A stretch of DNA of 57,845 bases from Kiritimatiellia bacterium (GTDB taxonomy: Bacteria; Verrucomicrobiota; Kiritimatiellia; RFP12; UBA1067), in contig JAFRBA010000131.1 of assembly GCA_017405115.1 (NCBI GenBank), positions 1 to 57,845 on the forward strand. The letters run 5' to 3'. The notes under the pieces were generated by a model. That model did not search any database, had not been told where the DNA came from, and saw only the letters and a program-made list of their open reading frames with translations. This document shows positions 44,782-51,761 of this stretch, one piece after another. Position numbers and translations under genes: made by a program. Numbering within the stretch: the first letter of the stretch is position 1; each line of letters starts with the position of its first letter.

Positions 44782-45584
44782 ACTGCCAGGAATACAAGGG
44801 CATGATCGAGGATGCGCTTGATGTTTCGCTTCAGGGCGAGCTGAAGGTGAACATCCAACGCCACCTTGAGCACTGCTCCGAATGTCGGGAATACCTTGCA
44901 ATGCGGCGATTGGAGCATGCGGCTCTTTTCGCTGGCGTCAATGCGGCGTATTCGCATCTTCGGCAGCCGCCTGCCGATTTTGCCGATAGGATCGTGCGCG
45001 AAGTCGAGGCGCAGCGCACCGTCCGGCGCGGCTGGCGACGGCTTTCGCTTCCGAGGTGGGCGCTCATAGCCGCGGCGCTCGTGGCTGTCGCCGGGTTCGT
45101 TTTTGCCGCGACGATAGCGGTCGAGGCGGTTTTGGGTGGCGGCGAGCTTGGTGAGAGGGAAGGGACGAAAGCGACGGAAGAGATCGAAGCGACAGACTTC
45201 GAAGTCGTTGATGCTGCCGCAATTGGCTCTTCTGCCTCTTCTGTCTCTTATGTCCCTTCAAACCAATCTACCAAACCAAACCAACAAGGAGAAACGAAAA
45301 TGAGAAAAGGAAAGGCTGCTGCCGCTGCGCTCACTGCGGCGATGGCCGCCGCGCCGCTTGCGGCGGCGAACGGCGATGAATACCAGTTCATCGACCCGGC
45401 CACGTATCCAGCGGCGAACGTGTCGCATTCTGCGCGGTCGGCGGCGATGGAGCTTGAAACGGGCGCGCTTCGCGTCGCAAGCGCAGCAGGCGGGCTCGAG
45501 GCGCGTTCGCGCACCAGGGGCGCGTCGAACGCCATTGCGCTGGAAACTTCCAAGTTCCACGCCTTGCTCATAATATTTCACTAA
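44778..45584 (+). CDS. Anti-sigma factor with zinc-finger domain, fused to an exported-peptide-like tail
   Basis: 268 residues. Residues 1-45 carry the zinc anti-sigma motif His29-x3-Cys33-x2-Cys36 (RHLEHCSECREYL), which would hold the upstream sigma factor at the membrane. A membrane segment lies at about 93-118 (ALIAAALVAVAGFVFAATIAVEAVL). The region after it (about 122-165) is built from 7-bp repeats. From residue 175 the frame runs into MRKGKAAAAALTAAMAAAPLAAA, a second complete signal peptide that has its own AAGGAG ribosome binding site. So the frame probably holds two proteins joined by loss of the anti-sigma stop. Confidence 0.8.
   Translation: MNCQEYKGMIEDALDVSLQGELKVNIQRHLEHCSECREYLAMRRLEHAALFAGVNAAYSHLRQPPADFADRIVREVEAQRTVRRGWRRLSLPRWALIAAALVAVAGFVFAATIAVEAVLGGGELGEREGTKATEEIEATDFEVVDAAAIGSSASSVSYVPSNQSTKPNQQGETKMRKGKAAAAALTAAMAAAPLAAANGDEYQFIDPATYPAANVSHSARSAAMELETGALRVASAAGGLEARSRTRGASNAIALETSKFHALLIIFH
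45153..45259 (+). repeat. Heptanucleotide repeat hairpin in the anti-sigma gene
   Basis: Purine arm 45153-45201 (units GAGAGGG, AAGGGAC, GAAAGCG) and pyrimidine arm about 45226-45259. GAAGGGAC of the first arm is exactly complementary to GTCCCTTC of the second, and pairing continues with 7-bp spaced mismatches. Lies just past the membrane segment of the anti-sigma factor. Confidence 0.7.
45300..45584 (+). CDS. Small exported protein, in-frame internal start
   Basis: 94 residues from ATG 45300, behind CAAGGAGAAACGAAA, a better ribosome binding site than most real starts here. It has a signal peptide ending LAAAN and a small mature part (EYQFIDPATYPAANVSHSA) ending ETSKFHALLIIFH. The frame is shared with the anti-sigma factor upstream. 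I do not recognise the family. The hydrophobic end (LLIIFH) is reminiscent of the tails of the large surface proteins. Confidence 0.55.
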   Translation: MRKGKAAAAALTAAMAAAPLAAANGDEYQFIDPATYPAANVSHSARSAAMELETGALRVASAAGGLEARSRTRGASNAIALETSKFHALLIIFH

Positions 45585-45611
45585 AGGCAACACAAAGGAA
45601 GGAATCAAAAA

Positions 45612-47042
45612 ATGAACATGAAGCCAATGCTGTGCGTCGCGACGTCGACGCTTTCCACTATGCTCATGGCGTCTGATACGCCGGAGGTCTCCAACGTGCA
45701 GATGAACCAGTCGTCCACAGGGCGCAAGGTTATGGTCACGTATCAGCTTAGCAACGCGGCGAACGGAGCGGTCGTTACGTTTGACGTGGAGACGAACAAG
45801 ACGGGTTCGGCGACAAATGTCGACTCCGACTGGGTGTCGATTGGCGGCGCGGCTGTCTGCAACGCGCAAGGCGCGGTATGGCGCAAGGTGACGAACGCAG
45901 ATGCCGACGGCAATGGACTGTACACGATCACATGGCGTCCCGACATGTCGTGGGAAGGGCACAAGGTCGAGCTTGCCAAAGGCGGCGCACGCGCCGTCGT
46001 GACGGCATGGGCGCTCGACAATCCGCCGGACTACATGGTGGTGGACGTGTCGTCCGGCGCGCAGCCGAACACCCAGCGCTACTATCCATCGGCCTCTTTC
46101 CTTCCAGGAGCGGTGGCAGGGCAGGTCGATGCAGTTACGAACAACGCCGCATACAAGACCACCAAGCTTCTCATGCGGAAGATCATGGCAAAGGACGTCG
46201 AGTGGACGATGGGGTCGACGTCGGCCGGTGAGGCATGGCGCTCCACCGATCCTGACAACGAAGGCACGCATCAGGTCGTTCTAACGAACAACTATTACAT
46301 AGGGGTGTTTGAGGTGACGCAATCGCAGTGGGGCGAGGTTGCGCCGAATTCCGGGGTTTCGGCGTTTTATACCGCAAATCGCTCCATGCGCCCGATGGAG
46401 AAGGCGTCCTGGAACAAGATTCGCGGCAGCAACTGGCCGGCTGTGGCGGGTGCGGGATCCTTCCTCAAGCTCCTGAACGACAAGACTGGCCTTGACTTTG
46501 ACCTGCCGTCCGAAGCGCAGTGGGAATACGCCGCCCGCGCCGGGCATGGTTCCGGGTACTGGAACGATGGCTCGACAATGGCGCTTAATTCAACGGCGGG
46601 CTCAAACTTCGGGAAATGGGACTCGAACGGAAATCTTACAAAGCTTGGGCGCTTCATTGGAAACCATACTGGCGCCAATGCCGCCACGAGCGAACCAGAG
46701 GTGAGCGGAACTGCCATAGTCGGGTCTTACGCGCCCAGCTCGTGGGGTCTCTACGACATGCATGGGAACGTCTACGAATTCTGCCTCGACTGGTACGAAG
46801 ACAACATCGCCGACAACACTGATGCGGCTGGCGTCCAGTATGGCGGCCGGGTGAATGTCAGCATCGCCAATCCGGCACGTCCGCTGTCGGAGAATGCCGC
46901 CGGCGATACCCGCGTGGCAAGGGGCGGTGCATATCCCTATGCCGCGAAGAACTCTCGCCCGGCTGCCCGTCAGGGCGTTTCAGCCGACCTCTCCAACCAG
47001 GCGTATGGTTTCCGCGTGGTCTGCCCGGTCGACGTGAAGTGA
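45612..47042 (+). CDS. Formylglycine-generating-enzyme-fold (SUMF1-like) surface protein
   Basis: 476 residues; starts after AAAGGAAGG. Short signal-type N-terminus (MLCVATSTLSTMLMAS), an Ig-like domain (about 20-150: GRKVMVTYQLSNAANG), then the FGE-sulfatase fold (about 190-475): YYIGVFEVTQSQWGEV, FDLPSEAQWEYAARAG, SSWGLYDMHGNVYEFCLDWY, ARGGAYPYAAKNSRPAARQ and YGFRVVCPV. The two catalytic cysteines of true formylglycine enzymes are not evident and no sulfatase is nearby, so it is more likely a binding or structural protein with this fold. Lies behind the sigma/anti-sigma pair and may be its target. Confidence 0.82.
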   Translation: MNMKPMLCVATSTLSTMLMASDTPEVSNVQMNQSSTGRKVMVTYQLSNAANGAVVTFDVETNKTGSATNVDSDWVSIGGAAVCNAQGAVWRKVTNADADGNGLYTITWRPDMSWEGHKVELAKGGARAVVTAWALDNPPDYMVVDVSSGAQPNTQRYYPSASFLPGAVAGQVDAVTNNAAYKTTKLLMRKIMAKDVEWTMGSTSAGEAWRSTDPDNEGTHQVVLTNNYYIGVFEVTQSQWGEVAPNSGVSAFYTANRSMRPMEKASWNKIRGSNWPAVAGAGSFLKLLNDKTGLDFDLPSEAQWEYAARAGHGSGYWNDGSTMALNSTAGSNFGKWDSNGNLTKLGRFIGNHTGANAATSEPEVSGTAIVGSYAPSSWGLYDMHGNVYEFCLDWYEDNIADNTDAAGVQYGGRVNVSIANPARPLSENAAGDTRVARGGAYPYAAKNSRPAARQGVSADLSNQAYGFRVVCPVDVK

Positions 47043-47055
47043 GGGCGTTGAGACC

Positions 47056-48213
47056 ATGAGGGCGTTGGTTGCCTTTTGCCTCGCCGTCGGTGCGGAGCTA
47101 TGCGCTGCGGCGACGGCCACGTCTGATGCGAAGTCCGCCAGGTGCTGCAGGTTCGACGAACGAGGACGGTTCCTTGTCGACGGCAGGTTGTTCATGCCGA
47201 TTGGCGTCTATTGCCTTGACACAGGACACGACGACCTTGATGTCATCGCAAAGTCGCCGTTCAACTGCATCATGTCCTACCGTGCGCCTTCTTCCGAGGA
47301 CCTCGACGCCTGCGAGGCGCGGGGAATCAAGGTGATTTATGACGTACGTGCGAAGCTTGCCGAGAAGTTCGACGACGAAGCTGGGTTTGCCTGGATAAGG
47401 GAGCATGTGCCGCAGGTAATGCGGCATCCGGCGATCATGGCGTGGTACGCCGACGACGAGTCGCCCGTATCCCGCGTTCCCCGCCTTGCCGCGCGCAAGT
47501 GTCTCCTGAACGAGATCGACCCAAATCATCCGGTGTGGGCCGTGCAGGACAAATGGAGGCGGATGGGGGAGTTCGTCGGAACGTTCGATGTATTCGGCAC
47601 CGATCCGTATCCAGTCTCGAAGGAGCCTGTCGGCAACGTCTCGAAGGCCGTGCGGCTGAGCCGTCGGGCGACTGGCGGCAAGTTCCCCGTGTGGCAGGTT
47701 GTCCAGGGGTTCAGGTGGAACGAAAAGTTCAGGTCCGGCGAGCTAATGCCTACTCCGGCCGAGTTCCGCAGCATGACGTGGCAGGCAGTCGCGGAGGGTG
47801 CCAACGGGCTGGTCTACTTCAGGTACCACCAGTTGCGGGAGACGACGAGCGAGGGAGGCGGCGAATGGCTCCGGGACGCCTGGCCGCAGATCTGCGCCGC
47901 CGCGTTGGAGGTTAAGAAGTACGAAGACGTGATAATGTCCGCAGGCGATCCGCCGGGGGTCTCCGGTGCGCCGGAGGAGCTTGCGGTGCGGACGTGGCGG
48001 AAGGACGGCGTACCATATGTTCTCGTTGCGAACACGACGACGAACAAGTTGTCTTGCGCGCTTGCACTTGACGGGGTTAGGGCGTGCGGCGCAACCGCGG
48101 ATTTTGCCGGGGCTTCCGTAGTGCGGGCGGAGGACGGACGTCTTGTCCTTGACCTTCTGCCAATTGGATATGCCTTTGTGAAGGTGGAGGAGTCGTGGGG
48201 GACGGGAAAATGA
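47056..48213 (+). CDS. Exported TIM-barrel glycosidase-like protein
   Basis: 385 residues with a signal peptide (ALVAFCLAVGAELCAAATA). One GH-A-clan-type barrel: GRFLVDGRLFMPIGVYC, DVIAKSPFNCIMSY, RGIKVIYDVRAKL, MRHPAIMAWYADDESP (the Asp-Asp-Glu strand end is the likely acid/base site), FDVFGTDPYPVS, PVWQVVQGFRW, NGLVYFRYHQL. A small beta domain ends the protein. Similar barrels are found as the core of GH2/GH5-like proteins, but no exact family can be read. The stop overlaps the next start (ATGA). Confidence 0.65.
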   Translation: MRALVAFCLAVGAELCAAATATSDAKSARCCRFDERGRFLVDGRLFMPIGVYCLDTGHDDLDVIAKSPFNCIMSYRAPSSEDLDACEARGIKVIYDVRAKLAEKFDDEAGFAWIREHVPQVMRHPAIMAWYADDESPVSRVPRLAARKCLLNEIDPNHPVWAVQDKWRRMGEFVGTFDVFGTDPYPVSKEPVGNVSKAVRLSRRATGGKFPVWQVVQGFRWNEKFRSGELMPTPAEFRSMTWQAVAEGANGLVYFRYHQLRETTSEGGGEWLRDAWPQICAAALEVKKYEDVIMSAGDPPGVSGAPEELAVRTWRKDGVPYVLVANTTTNKLSCALALDGVRACGATADFAGASVVRAEDGRLVLDLLPIGYAFVKVEESWGTGK

Positions 48214-49481
48214 TGGGTCGTCGCGAGTTCATCGCGCTGCAGGGGGCGGCGCTGGCAGTTGCTGCGTCTGGCGAGAGTGTACAGCCCCACGGGGATGTCG
48301 ACACCCACGTGCCTCGGATCGACCGTAGCGGAGTATTGCCGCGCAACAGGCGGCCGTACGCTGGCATCGACTGGGCGAAGGCGATCCAGCTGCATGGCAC
48401 CACGCACATGCACCAGCACAACGACGTGCTTCAGGTCATAAAGGAGCGCAACATAGAGTTCCTAACGTTGTCCAACTACTATCCGAGTGCGCCGACGTGT
48501 CCGCTGCGGGACGCCATTCATCCGCGCGGCCTGCCGACGAGCGACTGGCCCGTGATGTTCAAGGGGCGGCGCATCAAGGGTCCGTTCCTCTGGAACAGGA
48601 TCATGTCGGAATGGGCGGAGGAGCTTCCGCCGGAGAGGAGGCGTCTGCTCCCGTTCCCGCGGCAGTCGAAGACTTTCCGTCCGGAGGATGTCCCGCAGGG
48701 GATCCTCGAGGCGCCCAACGCGGAGCATTTTGGCTTTAAGCTGAAGAACGGGAAGGACGAAGCGCGCAATCTCCACATCTGCGCGCCAGGCAGCGCATAT
48801 GCATCAGGCACGTTCGACGCGCGCAACCGCATGAAGACGCAATCACACGGCTATTGCATGGGATCGGGGGAGTTCTGGGGGACGGCCGTGGACCGCATGA
48901 TAGAGGGCCTTGTCTGCCCGGACGGCGGCGGAGTCACGATCAACCATCCTACATGGACAAAGCTCGACCGTGCGTTCTTGCTTGAGCTTCTCGACTGGGA
49001 TCCACGCGTGCTTGGCATTGAAATCCTGGAGGCCGGCACGAACAGCGAGCATTACTGGGACTGGGCGCTCTCCACCGGGCGGCAGTGCTTTGGGTTCTGC
49101 GTGCCGGATCATAGCCAGCACATCGAGGACTTCGGCGTAAGCGTGCTCGTCGTGCAGGAGAGATCGGTCGAAGCGTGCCTCAGGGCTTACCGCAACGGCG
49201 ATTTCTACGGTTCCGCACACGGATTGGGCGAGCTCAGGTTTACTTCCATCTCCTTTGGCGACATGTCCGTGCGGGCGACGACGGACAAGCCTGCCCGGTT
49301 CGAGATCGTCACGGCACGTGGAGTGCAGAAGACCGTCGAAGGAACTTCCGTGGAATGGACATGCCCGGCGGACGACAAGGACCGCAAGGGTCCGCAGGTC
49401 GAGGTGTTCGCCCGCATCCGTGCAACTGCGATTGATGGTTGTGGCGAACGTCTCTTTTCGCAGGCCTACATGCTGACATGA
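48210..49481 (+). CDS. Tat-exported PHP-like metal hydrolase, paralog 1
   Basis: 423 residues from ATG 48210, which overlaps the previous stop; a GTG at 48195 is possible. The N-terminus GRREFIALQGAALAVAAS carries a twin-arginine motif. PHP-type metal motifs in order: HMH (His66, His68), NAEHFG, GGGVTINHPTW, GIEILEAG, and FCVPDHS. These suggest a metal-dependent phosphoesterase or related hydrolase working outside the cytoplasm. It is closely related along its whole length to the protein at 51762; shared phrases include TLSNYYPSAP / TISNYYPSAP and FVCPDGGG-type segments. The IS element lies between the two. Confidence 0.72.
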   Translation: MMGRREFIALQGAALAVAASGESVQPHGDVDTHVPRIDRSGVLPRNRRPYAGIDWAKAIQLHGTTHMHQHNDVLQVIKERNIEFLTLSNYYPSAPTCPLRDAIHPRGLPTSDWPVMFKGRRIKGPFLWNRIMSEWAEELPPERRRLLPFPRQSKTFRPEDVPQGILEAPNAEHFGFKLKNGKDEARNLHICAPGSAYASGTFDARNRMKTQSHGYCMGSGEFWGTAVDRMIEGLVCPDGGGVTINHPTWTKLDRAFLLELLDWDPRVLGIEILEAGTNSEHYWDWALSTGRQCFGFCVPDHSQHIEDFGVSVLVVQERSVEACLRAYRNGDFYGSAHGLGELRFTSISFGDMSVRATTDKPARFEIVTARGVQKTVEGTSVEWTCPADDKDRKGPQVEVFARIRATAIDGCGERLFSQAYMLT

Positions 49482-49566
49482 TTCGGGACTGGCCGTGGGC
49501 AAGGGGAGGATGGCCTGTGCCCTTCTTCTCACTGCACCGTCCCATCTGTGGCCACAGTCGGTGTTG

Positions 49567-49648
49567 CGCCAAATTACCTAACGAAAAACCGCCAAATTAC
49601 CTAACGTAAAGTCGCCAAATTACCTAATGAAAAGCCGCCAAATTACAG
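49567..49648 (+). repeat. 23-bp direct repeats, 3.5 copies
   Basis: Three full units (49567-49589, 49590-49612, 49613-49635) and a partial fourth starting at 49636. Each begins CGCCAAATTACCTAA. They sit between the PHP-like gene and the IS4-type element in a 327-base stretch without genes. The units are AT-rich unlike the surroundings. Confidence 0.8.
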
Positions 49649-49705
49649 AGATTCCAAATTCCTGATTTGTCGAGATTGGTAGCCGCCGGTTTCGCGGCGG
49701 ATTGA

Positions 49706-49750
49706 CGGGGGCGGGCGCGCCACGGGGCGTCCGCCCCCGAATTTTTTTTC
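49706..49750 (+). terminator. Intrinsic terminator before the transposase
   Basis: A perfect 9-bp stem CGGGGGCGG (49706-49714) with CCGCCCCCG (49731-49739), then an A/T tract of eight T. It would stop read-through into the transposase. GCGTCCGCCCCC in its right arm recurs at 49760-49771. Confidence 0.8.
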
Positions 49751-49771
49751 GACTTTTTTGCGTCCGCCCCC

Positions 49772-49810
49772 TTGACTTTCCGCAAAATAGTCGGTATAAT
49801 TACCGACTAT
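49772..49810 (+). promoter_or_regulatory. Transposase promoter overlapped by a palindrome
   Basis: TTGACT (49772-49777), 17-bp spacer, TATAAT (49795-49800): the best consensus promoter in the window. The ATG at 49809 is 8 bases after the -10 box, so the mRNA should be leaderless. Inverted repeat ATAGTCGGTA (49787-49796) / TACCGACTAT (49801-49810) covers the -10 box and the start codon. Confidence 0.8.
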
Positions 49811-50210
49811 GAAAAAAAAGACACTAGACCTGGCCGGGTACAAGGCGACGGTCTCGCGGCTGCGGACGCTTCTGCTGCGCGAGAGGGTGGTATCGGGGAC
49901 GCTCAACGTCCAGACGGTGGGCAACGCCAAGCGCTACACGCTGACGGACAAGGCGGACGGGAAGACCCGCTGCCTGTACGTCCCCGTGTCGATGGAGGCG
50001 GAGGTCCGCAGGCTCGCGGAGAACTGGAGGGATCTGAAGTCGCTCATGCTGGAGATGAGCGAGTGGACGCGGCGGGACCTCGTGGAGAGGATAACCGCAC
50101 TGACGGGAAGGCGCACGGTCAAGCCGAAGAAGGCCCCAAAAGGCCGAAAGGCAGGCCGGGCCGCAAGCCAGGGGAGAACCCGCAGGGGAGAATCGCGGCG
50201 AAAAGGCTGA
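49809..50210 (+). CDS. Transposase ORF A, DUF6788-like
   Basis: 133 residues. Small basic protein (LAGYKATVSRLRTLLLRERV, RYTLTDKADGKTRCLYVP, EVRRLAENWRDLKSLMLE) of the DUF6788 type, which is found at the N-terminus of, or just before, IS transposases. Overlaps the transposase frame, which has no start codon of its own near the join. The slippery heptamer at 50135-50141 would shift ribosomes into it; without the shift the last 22 residues are a basic tail. Confidence 0.75.
   Translation: MKKKTLDLAGYKATVSRLRTLLLRERVVSGTLNVQTVGNAKRYTLTDKADGKTRCLYVPVSMEAEVRRLAENWRDLKSLMLEMSEWTRRDLVERITALTGRRTVKPKKAPKGRKAGRAASQGRTRRGESRRKG
50135..50141 (+). other. -1 programmed frameshift heptamer
   Basis: C CCA AAA in the ORF A frame fits X XXY YYZ exactly. 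Slipping back one base continues from residue 111 of ORF A into the transposase frame at 50141. The following GC-rich stretch can form stems. Confidence 0.7.
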
Positions 50211-51508
50211 TCTCCTGGGTCGGCAAGTTCCGCGACCGCATCAACGGATTCTTCAAGAGCGCGTCTTCGCGGCAGAGCGAGGACGGCACGATATACGACA
50301 ACACGACGAAGCTCTGGACCGTCGTGCTTGGGCTGCTCACGCGCAGGACGTCACGCAACAAGATGGACTGCGACCGCAACGACGAGGAGTACGCGAAGAA
50401 CGTGTTCAAGATGTCCGGACGGGCGTGGTGGCTCGACGGGGAGCGCAAGACGGTCCCGAGCTCGGAGACGTGGTGCAGGCTCCTGTCGATGGCGAAGACG
50501 AGCAGGCTCCAGATGCTGCTGATCCGGTTCGCCCGTGCGCTGATAGCCGAGAAGCTCTTCGAGGCCGCGAGGCTCTGCGGGAGGCTCGTGGTGTCGGTGG
50601 ACGGCACCAAGGTGGAGTCGAAGCGCGGCTGTCTGCTCAAGGGCAACAAGAAGAATCGGTACGCGCTCGAGGTGAAGATACTGACCCCGTGGGGGTGGGC
50701 GGTGACGATCCTCGTCGAGCCTGTGAAGGCCTACGACCCCAAGAACAAGAAGCAGAAGCAGGACTGCGAATACGCGGCGTTCAAGCGGATCGAAAAGCGG
50801 CTCAAGAAGTGGTTCGGGCGCTACGGGCTGGTCATCGTCGCGGACGCGCTCTACTGCTGCAGCCCCGTGATCGAGATGTGCAGGGAGAACGACTGGCGCT
50901 TCATCTTCACGTTCAAGGAGGGGCGCACGCCCGATGCGTACGCCGAGGCGCAGTCGCTGATGGCACTCGACGAGGACGGGCACGGCCCGATGACCCGCAA
51001 GGTCAAGGGCGGGCTGTGGGAGACGATTGGCTCGCTGCGGTGGGCGACGGGCGTGAAGCTCGGCAACAGTGTCGTCAACGTCGTCGAATGCCATCAGGAG
51101 AAGCCCGCCGAGGAGGCTTATTACGGGCAGTTCGCTACGGATCTCGATGTCGGCAAGGCGGTGTACGCCCAGAAGGTGGCGGAATGGGGGCGGCGCAGGT
51201 GGACGATAGAGAACAGCTTCAAGACGCAGAAGTCCAAGGGCGAGGACGGATTCGGGCTTGAGCATACGTTCTGCAACGACGAAAACGCCAGCCGAGCCAT
51301 GCACCTTCTCATGCAGTTTGCGCACAACCTGTGGCAGGTGTTCAACTCCGGGATGCTGAGGAAGCTCGCCAAGGGCTGCCGGAAGGTGACGCAGTCGATA
51401 TGGGCGAGAAAGCTCTGCGAGGCCCTGCACAACATCGACTTCAGCGACTACGAGCCGGAGACGGTGTACCTCAGCAGGGAGTACGAACTTGAATGCCTGA
51501 CTGAATGA
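50141..51508 (+). CDS. IS4-type DDE transposase, made by frameshift
   Basis: 455 residues from the frameshift point; with ORF A the fused protein has about 566 residues. The first residues are basic (RPKGRPGRKPGEN). The DDE core: first Asp in LVVSVDGTKVES, second in GLVIVADALYCCSP, and Glu in RRWTIENSFKTQK, which fits the IS4 R-x3-E-x6-K signature. It cuts and joins element ends. No matching terminal inverted repeats could be identified by eye, so the element's borders are unknown; it lies between two paralogous genes. Looks complete and possibly active. Confidence 0.85.
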   Translation, partial: RPKGRPGRKPGENPQGRIAAKRLISWVGKFRDRINGFFKSASSRQSEDGTIYDNTTKLWTVVLGLLTRRTSRNKMDCDRNDEEYAKNVFKMSGRAWWLDGERKTVPSSETWCRLLSMAKTSRLQMLLIRFARALIAEKLFEAARLCGRLVVSVDGTKVESKRGCLLKGNKKNRYALEVKILTPWGWAVTILVEPVKAYDPKNKKQKQDCEYAAFKRIEKRLKKWFGRYGLVIVADALYCCSPVIEMCRENDWRFIFTFKEGRTPDAYAEAQSLMALDEDGHGPMTRKVKGGLWETIGSLRWATGVKLGNSVVNVVECHQEKPAEEAYYGQFATDLDVGKAVYAQKVAEWGRRRWTIENSFKTQKSKGEDGFGLEHTFCNDENASRAMHLLMQFAHNLWQVFNSGMLRKLAKGCRKVTQSIWARKLCEALHNIDFSDYEPETVYLSREYELECLTE

Positions 51509-51596
51509 CCATGGGAGGTTTCCCGGCCACCTCTGATAAAACGCTGGGATTCAAAACCCGATCCACCGGTCGGGGCGGCTTTGCATTGCAAAAAAA

Positions 51597-51628
51597 CGCA
51601 CTCTGCGCACTCTGCGGCTCTGCGTGAG
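51597..51628 (-). repeat. Short octamer-type repeat
   Basis: Read on the - strand, units with the core CGCAGAG recur at 8-9 base spacing (ACGCAGAG, CCGCAGAG, TGCGCAGAG). Lies in the 253-base gap between the transposase and the next gene, which otherwise holds only a GTCGCG/CGCGAC hairpin (51639-51655) and a promoter. Confidence 0.55.
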
Positions 51629-51706
51629 ATAAAAAATCGTCGCGACGGACGCGACGGGGCTCGTCCCTCCCCCAGATGCGGAATGTCTGCAACTCGCGCA
51701 GGCGCG

Positions 51707-51735
51707 TTGCAACCGACTTGGAAATAGTGTATAAT
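51707..51735 (+). promoter_or_regulatory. Promoter of the second PHP-like gene
   Basis: TTGCAA (51707-51712), 17-bp spacer, TATAAT (51730-51735). The ATG at 51762 is 26 bases on with only a weak ribosome binding site. Confidence 0.6.
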
Positions 51736-51761
51736 GGCTCCGTAAATTCGGTGGTAAGCCT

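Noticed and set aside
49567..49648. CRISPR array
   Set aside because: The 23-bp units are contiguous with no spacers and there are no cas genes.
49482..51761. Exact borders and target duplication of the insertion sequence
   Set aside because: No convincing pair of terminal inverted repeats or flanking direct repeat was found by eye, so no element span is claimed.
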